From the NCBI GenBank assembly GCA_934045905.1, contig OW203762.1:19190345-19254344 (forward strand): DNA of 64,000 bases, in the 5' to 3' direction. Below, piece after piece: positions 23,601 to 38,600 of this stretch; within the stretch, counting starts at the first letter, position 1, and every line of letters begins with the position of its first letter. The stretch comes from Leuctra nigra (lineage: Eukaryota > Arthropoda > Insecta > Plecoptera > Leuctridae). The position numbers and the translations under genes were made by a program. The notes beneath the pieces were generated by a model. The model searched no databases. It saw nothing but the letters and a program-made list of their open reading frames with translations, and was not told the DNA's origin.

Positions 23601-26600
23601 GGCCACGCACGGGTCCCAAATTTAGTCAACTCAAGGGTTTCTTCGAACGCGCTCTCGTCAGCCGATTGCGTGTTCGCATGTCGAAATCTTTCGGTAACCA
23701 GACGTTCGTTTTCTACCTCCAATCGTCTTCTTTCTTTTCTCGTTCCTCTGTGTGATGTTTTTTCTTCTTCTTTTCTGCGAGCCCTGTGTTTGTATGACAA
23801 AGGGTATCGCAATCATTAACATTAGGTGGGTCGGGCAGTTATGTGGGAGCCCAGCGGAGTTCGTCGAGGAATCTCTCTCTCGGAGCTCGAGGAGTCGGAC
23901 GAGTCACTCACCTCGGCATTGCCCATCGAAACTGATCTCTATCAACCTTCACAACATCGTGAGCTCGCTCGGGAACTCGCAAGCCCAAAACATTCGACAA
24001 TCATCACAACTCACTTGAACAGCGCGCGCTTTCGATGCACGAGTACGAATTCAAAACATATGAACAGTAAGGCTGTGGATTAATAAGCATACATTATTCA
24101 ATTCAATTCCATAATCCTGAAGATACGATCTGTGTTGATCATGAATAGTATGATCTAGGAGATTTCTGTATATGAAACGGTGCAAGTTACAGGAAGTGCA
24201 GGCGGCTTGTCGATAAAGAAAAGAAAGTGAAGCATGGCTAGATGTATAACGGAGAGTGATTCAATAAATAGGGTGTTCGCATGGTTTACCTTGGTTTGCA
24301 CGTGACTTTGGTGTCGTCCCCGCAAGTACAGACGGCCGTGCAACCGTCACTGATGGTCTCTCCCTTTGCGTACGTCTGATTCTTGTAGCTGCAGCCTCCT
24401 TCTGTGTCGCCTTCCACGTGGTCGAACTCTGCAAGTGGAAAGATTCGTGAAAATATACGTAGATTGTAGGTAATGATGCTACATGATGCATAAAATGAAA
24501 GAAAGTTGATTCGTAATTAAATATTTAACGAACAGAAATTATAACAGAAATAGTTTGTGTATGTAATTAAATATCTGTACATCAGAGGCAGAAGGGCGAA
24601 AGTCCATTTCAATGGTTTTGTGGTGAGCTCATAAACCAGTATATTGCTGGGTATCATCCAATATTTGTAATGGTGGCATGAATAATCGTGTAAGAGAATA
24701 TGAAACTGTATTATAACTGTATTTGTTGACATCCAGTGAAATGGCAATAGAGCTTGATTACATCATTCCAAAAGTGTGCGACACAAAATCGAAAACAAAC
24801 TTCCTTCTTCTACCTCTGAGGTACAGAAACAGTGACTTCTTTCCTCGCTTCAACCCCTTTCTAGAGAGGAAAGTATGAGAGTAATACGGAAGATTGTGGT
24901 ATCCACGTTGCCACAACACCGGTCCTAAAAATACCGTAAAAGATGGACAATTGGCATTGTAATAAACAAAACAATCCGTCGTACAAAAGAAAGTCTTCAA
25001 GTTGAACTGAAGTAAACTCTACTTGTAATTTGTAAGATGCCCGAATATGGATAAGAGTTTCATGGTTAAAGTTTACGAAATATATTAATTTCTTATTAAC
25101 AAGTATGATAGTTAATCACAATACTAATAAAAGTAAATCAATTGAATCTTAAAGAAATAATTGATTATCAAGTAACCTGACCAGGAGCCGATACGTTTCA
25201 TTCATTAACTCAAATGGCTTGAACATGACAATATCAAGTCGTTTGTTATCATAATGTTCAATATTACTTACTAATTACCATATCTAGAGTACGACAGGTT
25301 TTACATCTAAAAAGAGATTGCTTTGCATTCCCGCCATTACAGGGCACATAACTGTTTCAAGATTCCGGGAATAATTTTACATAGATGACATCATGCACAA
25401 CAATGAACATACATATCATAACCTATATTGATGATATATTACGTGTATGTTAGTCAATAAGCATATTATACATATTCCTACACATACGTAATATTTCATG
25501 TTTCTATTTTTTGTTCTTATTCTAATTTTTCGTATTATCTATTTTTCTAATGTGTCTAGCTTCTGAATAGTTATCATTCATCTTTTAAACAAAGTCATCA
25601 CAATGCACCTACTCCTTATTAATTCCTTTAACTAAATTTTATTCCATCATTAAAAACTTCTAATTGTTATTGCTCAAATGCATAACCTATTAAAAAAAAA
25701 CGTACCTACATTTGAAAACACCATTAAAACTAATTGAAAGTACACAGAATAGATCTATATGCATGTGTTATTCCACCTGTGCCAACAAACACACGTATAA
25801 GTGGAGTGAATTCAGTATTCACAAACACGTGTGCTCGATCGTGGAAAGTTTCAGTTTCAGAGTAGAAAATTCGTTAAATGCTAATAATGAGTCATGCATA
25901 TTCAACCACTATTCGAACCACTCCGCTGGTTTAGGAAATATCTCGAAACATTTCTGTTTTATTTTCGTTTCACTCGAAAAATCACTTTTCCTTTCATTTG
26001 CTACGTAGGTGCGAAGATGTTGTAATTAGCATTGAACATGAATTAATCGGCGGGCGAGAACAATGCAAGGAGCATCGCATGGTCCATAACTTCGCCTAAT
26101 TACCGGGGAAGTAAGGCGCGTAGAGAATCAGGGCCGCGATGAGCAAGATCTACATACTTGAACAATATCATGACACAATACCGTGAATAGAGAGATAACC
26201 AAGGGATGCAGTCCTATTTAAAAAATGTGCCTGGGCGCCGAAAAAATAATAAAATCCGTATCATTCGCGACCAGCGGGGGGTTGGGGGGGGGGGGGGGCA
26301 AGAACCCCCCAAATTTGCCCCCGGCGGAATTTTTTTGAAAATTCAACTATTTTAGTGATGATTTTACGCATTTTGGACCGAGTTTTAAAATAGATTATAA
26401 AATTATCTATTGTAACAAAAGTTAAGAGCAATTCATTTGCATTTATTAAGAATAAAATCGTAAACCATGGATGAATATAATGGATTTTGAAAAAGATGGC
26501 AAGGCGCCCCCTGCCCGTTTCCCAAAAAGAAGTCAGGGCGGCGCCCTCTTCAAAAAAAGGTACAGGGCGCCGTTTTGGCTCCACTGCATCCCTGGAGATA

Positions 26601-29600
26601 ACGCTCAAAATAATCAAATCAAAAGGACCTGGGCTCTATTCTACGGTCGTCGTGACTCGTGACTGAGTGTTTTTGTGGTTTCCTCAGACGAGAGACATAT
26701 TATGAAGGAAAGATTCCCAATGGGAATCTCCTGCCACTGGACTGGTCGGCCACTGGACTGTCCAGTGGACAGTTCCCAGTCTCCCCTACATAGTCCATGA
26801 CCGACTCTGTACTACCGTCCATCCTACCTACTCGTCATAATCATCTCCCTCATCATCATCATCATTATCGTCATTAGCCTAGTTGCAATCTCAGAACGTA
26901 CAGTAGCGTGGAAGCTGTTATTTAGGTACCGGGTTTGATTCTGGCCCTGCACTAATTATATTCGCGGAAAACAACCAGGTGGACGCTTCCTTCCAATTCC
27001 ATCCTACAATAATTCCATCTCTCATCAACCTCATATTCATTATCGTCATTAGCCTAGTTGCAGGACACTCGTCGTTAAAAAACACTATAAAATACTAATT
27101 GAAATCTAGTTTTTACGATACTAATTACCTACCTACTATTTATCACAATCTTCCTGGTCAAAAGCAAACCAGTAGCAAGTTCTGGTTGCAATTTAAGAAC
27201 AAACAGTAGCGAATCTGCTTCGTACAGCAGATTTACTTGTGCAGCAAGATATTTCTGATAAGTTATCAAACCAAACTTGAAAACTTTCAATTTTTCCTTG
27301 TACTCGCAAAGAAATGACAAACAAGTGCTAATATTTACCTTCGAGTCTGTACCCAACAAAGCCATGTAACACTGAATACCATCATTATCTCAAACTACAG
27401 ACATCACCTAACACTCAAGTGTCAGCATTCTGAACTCGCGTCTTACGTCAACGCCCATTCATTATCATTGTTCAAAGGTGTACATTTACCTGCATCTTGC
27501 GAGCAGACCAGCAGGGCGCAGCACGCATCTTCACTCGGCTTCTCCATGCACGCAGAATCCGCATTGGATCCTCTCCGGAACATCGGCTTCGTACATCGGG
27601 ACTCACAGTGGATCTCGCCCCCATTCCTACACTCGCATCTCTCGTCGCACCCTCTGTTCCACTTCTCTCCGATGCCGTACATCTCGCCCTTGTCGTCGCA
27701 ACTCTTGCGGGTGAAGGACTCCGTTGTGGTGAGCCGCTCCGTTGTCGTGGTGACTTCCGGTTTCTTGGACATGGACGACATGTCGATGTCGTCGAGGCTG
27801 AGGTCCTGGAGGATTTGGGTCATGTTGACGGCGCGTGAGGACGACGATCGCTCTGTGACTTGGGTGGAGTTTGACGGCGACGTGATGTTTGACGGCGACG
27901 TGATGTTTGACGGCGACGTTGAGTTTGAGGTGCCCGCTATGGAAGCAAAGCGACACACATTAGATGATGTTTGGAGGTGTGAGATGTGTGTGCAGAAACA
28001 AGTTAGACTGGAAGGCGGCGAGAGAAGGAAATCTGTTGTGATACTTGGGTATGCGAACTTTGGTCTTTCGTGGTTGATTTTTGGAACGATGTAGTTTTGA
28101 ATCTTAGTTTTAGGTCAAGAAAATAAATCAAATGTAGAAGAAATCAAGAAATGTACATTCCGTGTTAATTTCTTAAAACATTTAGTACCTTATTAGGTAC
28201 ATGTTTACACTTTAAAAATCTTGGCAACAAAATGAAAAATTAAATTAATCAATAAATTCATCACAATCCGTTGATGCATTCATATAATTTGTTCTCAAAA
28301 TGTAATTATTTTCCCAATACAACAAAGTTTAGTTATGGAGCAAGTTGAAAAGGCAGAACGCTAAGGACTTGCACTCTGGAGGTCCGGTTTCAATTCCAGT
28401 CGTCGTCATTTCTGACTGAGATATTTGGCGTGGGTTTACTCAGTCGAGGCTCCTTATACTTATATGCCACCATCTCTTATTCCCACCATAACTGCAGAAC
28501 AGTGCGACGTTAAACGTCATTAGTAAATAAATATATACATAAGATACGTAAGAGTTGATCAAGAAGAAATATCATCTTCTTCATATTCACGAAAACTTAC
28601 AAATGAGTAAAAGCATTTGTTCAGATACCTAGTCAACTTCCAAGATCACATACTTTATTTTGTACATTTATTATGATGTCGAAATGCCACGATTCACATA
28701 GAAAATTGTGCAATTGCATCCTTTCCAATAGAATAAAATAAATATAATAGAACACAATTTAAAACTTGTATTACAAATAATTTGCGAAATTTAAACGTGT
28801 TTAGTCAATGAGTAGGTAATCTTCCCCTTCTGAATGTCATCTTCTATCAATCGCCGTTCTCTAAGAATCAACGAGATCCTCTGAAACTCTGCAAGATCGC
28901 TCTTTGACTTTTCACCTGTTGGATCTCGCAACTCTCGTGAACGCTAATCCCTGCGACACGACATGGTTTGAAAGTCCGCTCCGTTGCAGATGCAGTGCTC
29001 TTTCCATCCTGGTGATTTCACCTCGTGAGATCAAAACTCTGGCATTTCGCACGTCGAACACACCGAAGAATCGAACGCATATTTAATAATTAGAACCAAG
29101 ACACTCTGCGAGATGAGAGGATGTTGGGAGGAATCTTGTTAGAAAATATCGAACATTACCTGGTGGGAGTCGAACCCACGGTCTTCGCAGGAAAGCGGTT
29201 CAATGTTAAAAGTGAGTCATCTAGAAATTGACAGGCGTTGATTTATTCATTAATTTCACCGCCTTTTGTTTGTTTCTCAGACATACGATCTACAAACCAT
29301 TTATAATTTGTCAAATAGCAAAACTAATTTAGTTTCACGTTTTTAACTGGTTTCTTTGTTCTAATTAATTAATTATAATTATCAAAAATTAAACAAATTA
29401 GTTATAAGAGTAATTTTCCTAAGTCCCATATCAAGTTCCATTATTTTCTTTACTAAAAGTGTAGTTTATTTATAGACATATTATCCCAAAGAGTCCCGAT
29501 AACCCAGAAATTTTGACCTTTTAATAAAACTCTATCAAGAAAGCGACTCGCAAAAGATTGCACATAGGTGGGGTTTGAACCTACGCTCTGATCTCATCAC

Positions 29601-32600
29601 TTCAAATGAAGATAGACCTTATAATCAAGGCGTTATAACTCTTGCAGATGTCTACAGAGACAAGATATATACCCACAAATATTCTAATTTTCAAAATATC
29701 TTTACAGTTTCACGAGTCAACGGTAAATCCTCATTGACGTTTGTTCTTGAACCGTTATTGAATTCTTCTTCCGATGTTTTGTCAACCACGGCGAGTGACT
29801 TGAATAGTAATTGACATTCATGAGTAATCAACGCCACATTGTCTAGGCGTTTCACTTCGCTTCAACTAGAGACAGCACTTTCCATGTCGTCAACGCAATA
29901 CGGTAGTGTTTAGCAGAGAGCGGATTACTGACCTGGGGTGCGATTACATAAAATGATAACTTCCTTGTCACGGTGACAAGACCCTAGAAGGCCGTGAATA
30001 GCATTGAGTGAGAAGCTTGTCACCGTGACAAGAAAGTTCTCATTTTATGTGATTGCACCCCTGGGCTTCATTAGCGCCATTTAATGCACACATAATGAAT
30101 TAGACATACTAAGGACATAATTAAATCTTTTGATGTTACTGGAGGCAAGTGTGTTTAACCGTTTATTATAATTCAGCCATTCCAGAGTTGGGTAGTAACT
30201 TAACGAAAGTAACTAGTTACCTGTAACTAGTTACTTTCTGGGTAACTTTTGGGGTAACTAGTTACTTTTCATCTCCAGTAACTTTGTGAGTAACAAAGTT
30301 ACAATTTTAGAGTAACTTGTAACTCAATTTTCGTAACTTTTAAAGTTACTTCTAGGTGAAATATTTATTTGACAAATAGTTATAATATTTTGGTGGAATT
30401 TCACGGTCTTTAAACTCCCTTTCTATCTCTTGATAGAAAATCCAAATCCAAACTCAAATTATATTTTATTTTACATTTCTATCAGACGTAATATAGTGTA
30501 ACTACCTATTAAAAAGTTGAAAAGTAACTTTCAAGTAAATTAAAAGAAATTTTAATTTTTTGGTAACTACTCAGTTACTTTTCAAAACAAGTAACTTATC
30601 ATGTAATTTAGTTCCTTTTGAGATCAGAAGACCCAACTCTGAACCATTCTATGCTTCAACCCTAGCTTCAACCTCACCATTGTGAATTTGAAATGATAAC
30701 ACACACACTTCTGGGGCTCGAACCTGATACCTCCCCAACGACCTCTGTCACAAGTCAACTGTAGTACCTACACGTGTCCTCAATTGTTGCTATCATTTAG
30801 AATAACAGGTAGCTAACTAGATTTAAAACGTCCTTTGAGATAATTTTCGCAAAATAAACAAAAGAATTAAGCTGAAATTGAATACCTTTCTCCCCCCCCC
30901 CCTCCCTTGTGTTTCTTATCATTGATTTACGCATGGCGAGACACAGATAACAATACCTCCCCCTCCCCCTCCTCCTCGTGAGGTCTCCAACTCATTCGCA
31001 CGAACAAGACTTGTAGTTCTCTCCGAACATAAACCATAATCATGTTGCGCTTTATCAACTCTAGAACAAAGGAACATGATAGACCGAACTTTCCATCAAT
31101 TCATGTTCAGCGTTTCTGTTCTGGCGACTCGAGACAGCTGGCGAAGCAAACTGAAACTACTTTATAAGTTTAGTTATCATTGTAAAATGTGATTGTTGTG
31201 CTAATGACTTGAGAATGTCGTCGATAAACTGCCACTACTGACCTTCATTTGCACGCAATTATTTCACATTTGCATAGAAAACGCTCTTCAGAGGAAGTGG
31301 ATCAACATTTGCAGATTCAGTTCAAGCCAGAGGAATATTTGTATGCAGTCGTATAATTTGTTTCTGTCTATTTGAAATTTGAAAATCGGTATCATGTAAT
31401 TTTATCACAAAATAACTTCAAAAGTAGTTGTGGCGCTAGGTATACGATAAAAACTGCAAAAAATATAAGTGTACTTGGCACTGAATAATTGAAATTTACA
31501 AAAGTAGCTGCTGGCGATGGCAGAAATGGGTTCAACTTCAAGTAATTAGTAACAAAATTTAGTTTATGAAATTATGTAAGTATGCGACATTACGGGCAAC
31601 AACGTTTTAATTATAGCGGTGCTTAACTTCACACTGTTATGCAACTAGGATGACGATTAATGAATAATTAGGTCCCTGCGTAATATTGAGTAATGGTGGA
31701 CGGTATAGCAATGTGGCGGTTTATGCGGGTCATGGATGTGATACGAACCTTCCCAGAATTTGCCTCTCGACTGAGGTAAATCCCAAACAACTGTCAGGAA
31801 GGACAGCGCGGGAATCGAACCCGAGGCCTCTGGAGTGCAAGTCCTCGCTCCCTGAACCAACTTGCAACATTGAACATCGTTTCGACAGAGTACTCTAATT
31901 GATAATATTGCAGTGGAGGCCAAATACGGAATATGATTAAAACACTAATCTTGTTAATGAGTTAAAACAGCTGCACGAATTATGAATTTATGACGTTCTG
32001 TACCAATAAGTAAAACCATCAAAAAGTAAGGATATATACAATAAAGAATTATATAGCCAAGGTTATGATTTTAATACTACATGATTGTTACTACGTATTA
32101 GTTACACAAATGTAGAGCAATTATTTTCAAGAAAATCGCACCCAGACTGAAAGTCGACAATCGAAATAAAATTATTAGATTTTTCCAAGAAATTTTTGAT
32201 TTGGAAAAAATATCGAGGTTTCGGATGCTCAAAGCCCTCTGGGCCAATCATTACTTTCGAATTTTAAATACCTACTTACATTTCGTAATGTTTAATTAGA
32301 CTAGCAGAAAGAAATCGACACGATTATGACGAATTAGCAAGTTATTTAATAGAGCGATTACTATATTTTAGGAATGCTAAACACTTATAAATCACAATAG
32401 TTCTAATAGGGGCGAACAGCAGGTGCCAAACTAAAATATTTGAGACAATAAAGATAATACAGACCTAGTTGGCGTAATTTTCGCATATGTTTTTGCCTAC
32501 TCATTTCCGTTCACGCAGGTAGGAACAAAAGCGGTCTGCGAATCAACGATGTGTGATATTTAGAAGCACAGTCCTGTGTTTTTATTAGGTCTGTGCCATA

Positions 32601-35600
32601 ACGAAGCGTGCAGGGGATTGCAACCAAATGAGGTTCTTACGGGGTATGTTGTGAAGACGCAGTCTACTGAACGGCAGGTGGATCATGTGCTCTGAGGCAC
32701 GAACCCACTTAGTCATGTGAAGCTAGGGGATTTCAATGCGAGAGCAGAACAGCGCGAATGTTACAATATTATGCTGTGAAGACGCAACAAAGGGCATTTT
32801 TAGGATGAACCATCGCTTTGAATGACTATATTCATAACATGAGATACATTAATTCAGAAAACGCATGTTTAAACTTTAAAACATAGTTTTATAATGTAAT
32901 ATGTGGAGAATAATACGAAATGAGATGAAGAGGATTTTTTTAATAAAGTTTTCATAAAATAATTTTGTTAAGAATACAGCAGAGGTTTTGACTAGTTCAA
33001 ATGTCCCATGTTAAATGGCCATATATCAAGATTTTCAAACATTTAAATGCCATTATCTCAGAAATTAAGTCGGTGGTAAGAGTATTTTAAGTTTTCAATG
33101 CGTTCAGTATTAGTCGAAGAAGATATCAATAGTTTTCTGTTGAAATTGTTGGTGCGAATTAAAAATAATTTATAATAATGTAGGAAATTAATTCGTTCCC
33201 CCATAAGAGCCATGTAAAAATCTCGAACTTTGGAAACATTTTACACAAAAGTTATGTCGGTAAGGTATACATTTTTTGATCTTATATTGTAGATAATACT
33301 ATTAGGAACAACATAAAATGGTTTGGACGAATATTGATGGTAGATGACCTGCGCTGGTTCATCCTTAATGGGTATTCCGCATTATCAATGTGCAATTTGT
33401 ACAGTTATCATTCAGAGATGGACAGTAAACACTGCTGTTAAGTAAATTCACAAAGAGTATGAATCAGAAACGCTTAAAAAAAGATTCCAAAATCGAAACA
33501 ATTGCCATGCTGGGGAGTGAGTACCCACAGTGTAATTCTTGTAGTGTATATCCAGTATTTGAATTTAAATTATTCCTACGAAGCACTGAGATATGATAAA
33601 GCTGGTGCATCAGAGGCAAGCACCCACATTATGTCGGAGTATGTGAGTATAGACAGAAGCGCGCTGGAGATTTCAATGCACGAGTAGAACACAAGGTTTG
33701 TGCGAAGACGCTCGCTGCGCTCTTGTAACTACTCTGAGAATATGAACGAACTATGAGGAGAAAGGGTTACATGACTTTTTGTTTATATTCCTCTAAACAG
33801 TAGGTAATCGAGAAATTAGTTGTTCTAAATAATAAGACATTTTCGTTCAAAATTACTGGGACTATAAAATACCATTTGTATCTATGCGTTTTGTAGAAAA
33901 GCGTATATTTCAACCGATCAAATATCTGTGATTTATCTCTGATTTTTAAAACTGTTTCCTTTCGAACAAACAGAAAAATACCTTTTAGTCCATGTCAAAT
34001 TGAATAATTCTGATTGTTCAAAACTGATTTGTTTGAACAGATTCAGTATACCAATGTTTTGGATTTTTTTGTATTCTGTCTAAGAATGCCCGAAGAAGTT
34101 TAGTATTGGCTCACAGGAAATATTGAAGATATATGTGTAGATAATCGTAAAATTTGGTAATACTAAAATAATTATAATTGGAGTTTCTGAATTTTCATAT
34201 CTTAGACGACATTATTATGTTCCATGAAAAATAATAAGTTTGAAATTTGTTACCCAAAAACCGCAGTGCGTATATTTATAATGAAAAACTACTGACTTTT
34301 CTTTTCGCCTCCAAAACAAATTTGAGACAAATCCAGATGCAATTTAATTATCTCAATCACCAATCAGATCCGTTCCCGCTTGATCAGTGAAAAACTGTTC
34401 TCTATTCGCACGAGCAAACCCGGTACGACCGGCACGCGTGATCGCGTACGACTGCGTCTGACGTCACGCGCTTGAGGCCTTCAAAGTGGTCAAACTGTGA
34501 AGGTCACTAACTCATCTCCTCACGCTGCTGCTCATGAAGCTGACCACTCTTCATCCGACGGAGAAGATTCTTACACGCCGCTATTAGCATTCATTCGATG
34601 TAATTATAGACGTGATATCCCCACATAGTGGCTGAAATTAACTTGTTGAATTATGAGGGGTACAGTTCATTCACTGCAGCTTTGGTTGAACCTTAGTTGA
34701 ACTATGGTATAACGAGGACAGAGAGGTTAGAAACAGGAGAAGAGATCTGTTCACCACACATACCGTGAAATATGGAAGTCAGAATATTTCTTTGTATTTC
34801 GTGTTTTGACCATTTGTTGTCCATCCCTTGTTTGAGGTTATTGGCAACAACTCAGTTTGTTTGGACACTTTGTTATTGTGCGGGGACAACAAAGCTACTG
34901 TTTTGTTGAAACCAAACTGAAGTCACTTAGAAAATTACTCTTAAATCCAAGCTTTTTCCATGTCACGATAATCTTTTGATTTCTTTTATTACATCTTGAG
35001 TTATTTGTTGATGGAGTAAGATTGTGAGAAAAAAGAGAACCAGTCTGAAACGTTCCAAAAATGTTCACGCTGTATTTGAATTTAAATTATTCCCTAAGAT
35101 CTTTTAATTGTAGTTTGACATAACATGCTACAGAGTTCAGAGTGAGAGAGATGTGATTATACGTTTTCGTGAAGGCAACGACCATTCACGTAATAGGTGT
35201 TTTCAACACACATGGTTCATCGGACCTACTACTACTGGTTTACAACATCCAGAGGCCTCATTTATGTTCTCGATATAAAGTACGCGTTTACATATCTCTG
35301 TCATTTTGGATGGTAAATTCCGCTGAATTGTTACGGACATGGTCATGAACATAGCGTAAATAAAATTACTTTTCAGCTCGTAGATTTTAATGCGATGTAC
35401 ATTGTATAACAATACGTTGACAAATTTCGTCATAAACTGAATACCTACGAGACCCAGTTTTTGTAGTGTTGTACTAAATGAAATTATAGTTTAGCAAGGC
35501 GTGATGAACATTGAATGTCAGACAAAAACCCGAATTGATTACTAAAAGTCGAATTGTCACCCTTCGTCCGTCGAAACACATTATCCACGTAATTATTCAC

Positions 35601-38600
35601 TCTAAATACATTTTTGATTATGATAATGAAGAATAGGTACGACGATGAGAGGTCGTAGCCTATTAGACGTAACCTTCCCATCATTTGCCGCTCAAAGAGA
35701 GACCACGTAAAGCCTCGGTTAGGAAGAAAGGACAGAATTGAACCCAGGACTTCCCGAGAGCGTTAACCCTTTGTCAACTCTCTACACATGCTAGATAAAA
35801 CTTAAAACGTATTGTACAACATGGTACGGAGGTTATTAACTACATATTATTTATTTATAACCTCTTTGAGTACAACGTCGTTCACTTTGCTAACGAGAGC
35901 AACGTTTATTGAAAAACTGCTTTGATATTACTATAGCTAGTAATTACTATTACTATTGCACCCACATGCTTCGTTTTAGTCGATTACTGATATTAGTCTT
36001 CGGTCTATGTTGTAAAACGGTGTTTGAAGACTGAGTCTTCTCAGATATCCGCATCTAGACTTATGGGTCGACAACTTATACTAGTGAAAGAAATTGCAGT
36101 GAAATGGTTAACATTGACCGCGATTGCGCTTTCACATAATATAATCCTACCAAGTTTACTGCTCATTGAGCGTGCCAAAGTCACATGCAAATTCAAGCAG
36201 ACTCATTTCTCACATCTAATTCGAGGTACCTAGCCAATATTTGTCTTTAACGATCATAAAAAGAAAGCCAATCTTTGCGTAACCTCGGAGAGGGACATGA
36301 AAATGAACTAAGTTCTTCATACATAGTTAACTCGTTTTCTAAGATGAAGAATTACAACCATTAATTTCCGCAAGAGTTCGTTAACAATAGATTTTTTTGT
36401 CTGATGAAAACACCTCGACAAAATTGGCAACACGAAACTGAAAGCACAAAGTGAAGTTCGAGCCTTTACAATCGGGTGGATTTATGGCTGGTCTATTAAA
36501 GCTGTCTGTCCTTATTAAAAAACCGAGTCTGGATCGTGAGAAGTTATGTTACAAATAGTCGAGTTCGACTTCTTGCATTCGCGTTGCATTTAATTTCCTT
36601 TCCAACAATAAGTTATGTTTCATTATTTTCTGTATAGTTACGATGCATGTGCACGTGACGAAATGGTGGTACAGACGAGGAGAATGAGTACGTCTGCATT
36701 TACTTCATTCTATTACTGCAAATCTCCTTTGAACGTGAATACATTCTAATATTCGTAGCAGTACCTTATTTGTACTATTAATTAATGATTGTTTCGAAGT
36801 AGGATACGCTGAGTGAACGTATTGATTAGAGGCAAGCGTCAAGTAAAAGGACGCGCCCGGTTATTCCAAGCGTTTATGTTTTTAAGTTTTTGTACCTTTA
36901 CACTATAACAGAATATTAAAAAGTCACTATAATCAGATATTATAGCGGCCATTTCAAGATTACTGGAGTTATAACGCCACACACTGGAGTACATTTACGA
37001 CCTCTGGTATGACACCAAGTTGTTAAATACTATTACCTAATTTACTATGAATATCGTATTTTACACTTTGAGGTTGTACCAGAGGTCATAAACATCAGTG
37101 TGTGATATTATTTAGTCTGCTAAGCTTGAAATGGTATGTAATACCTATCCCCATAAAAAACACTCCGTGTAAAAAAACAGCCAAGTCTCTTCAACTAAAA
37201 AAAAAATTATGAAATCTAAAAATTCTGCACTGAAACGTAGTGATATCAAAAAATGAGCCAAGTCAAAACTTTATTTGAAAATTAAAATATACTTGGCGCA
37301 TCGTTTTTTTAGCGCATTGTAGGTATAGGTACTATAAGTATATGTATTTATATCTAGCCTTTACTTCTAAGCTATTTATATACACGATGCGCCAAGTATT
37401 TTTTAATCCCAGAAAAAAACACTCCGTGTAAAAACGGCAGCCAAGTCTTATACTTTGAAAAAATTCAGCACTGAAAAGGAGTGATATCAAAAAAGGAGCC
37501 AAGTCAATGATCTTCCAAAATTTTTACCCGACCTTTGAAATAACAAAATCAAAACCACCAAGAAAGAAATACTGAAAAAAAAGACTTGGCGCGTCGTTTT
37601 TTTAAAGATTCTACTCTACAAGTACCTACCTACTAGATTGATACCTGTTGATTTCAATCAACTTGTCTTTTAAAACGTAATGAAGAGATCTGATCCCAGC
37701 CTCCTTGATTCGTCATAAGTATTCAGGAGGTCTATGCAATTGTAGATACAAAATTAACCAGTATGCTGGAAATTCCTACCGGTATGTACATTTTATTCAT
37801 ACACCATCTAATAAGTAATAATTATAAAATTAATATGTTCAAATCGTGCAAATGTTATAAATAGTTTAATTTGAACTTACTGCATGTAAAATAACAATTA
37901 TTTTGATATAATTTATAATTTATGTCATTGTATTTCAGACCTTCACACCTGTCACCAAGTCACCTTCACAATATGGACAACGATGACGTTGAGGAATGGT
38001 TCAAGTTAACAGAAATGGAGCAAGATACAATAAAAGCAATAAGTGAATTGGGAGAGCTGATTCGCGGAGATAGTGTCAAATAAACTATGGATTAATAAAG
38101 TTCAAGTTGAAATATGTTGCGTGAACTTGGTGCATAAGCAATTCATTTTTCAAGTCTAATGAGAACAGATTCTCATGCACATAAGGGCACATTTTGTGCT
38201 CTTTACTCGTAGTTTCGTTATAATTAAAATAATTTCAAACTTTAACACAATGTTTTTTTATTCGCGATGAAGAAATTGTAAAAATATGTGGAAAGTCTTT
38301 AAAAAACGACGCGCCATCTCTTTTTCAGTATTTCTTTCTTGGTGGTTTTGATTTTGTTATTTCAAAGGTCGGGTAAAAATTTTGGAAGATCATTGACTTG
38401 GCTCCTTTTTTGATATCACTCCTTTTCAGTGCTGAATTTTTTCAAAGTATAAGACTTGGCTGCCGTTTTTACACGGAGTGTTTTTTTCTGGGATTAAAAA
38501 ATACTTGGCGCATCGTGTATATAAATAGCTTAGAAGTATAGGCTAGATATAAATACATATACTTATAGTACCTATACCTACAATGCGCTAAAAAAACGAT

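Larger units (their letters stand above)
24429..27489 (-). other. sas: sas intron 2
   Basis: Holds MITE family D (24576-24826), a hAT-like MITE (26200-26594) and SINE-tail fragments (about 26650-27065, with GTCATTAGCCTAGTTGCA twice). The remainder is unique AT-rich DNA. Confidence 0.6.

Noticed and set aside
23826..24083. 85-codon plus-strand frame with acidic Ser/Glu-rich segment
   Set aside because: No splice partners or homology recognised; kept only as a possible regulatory patch.
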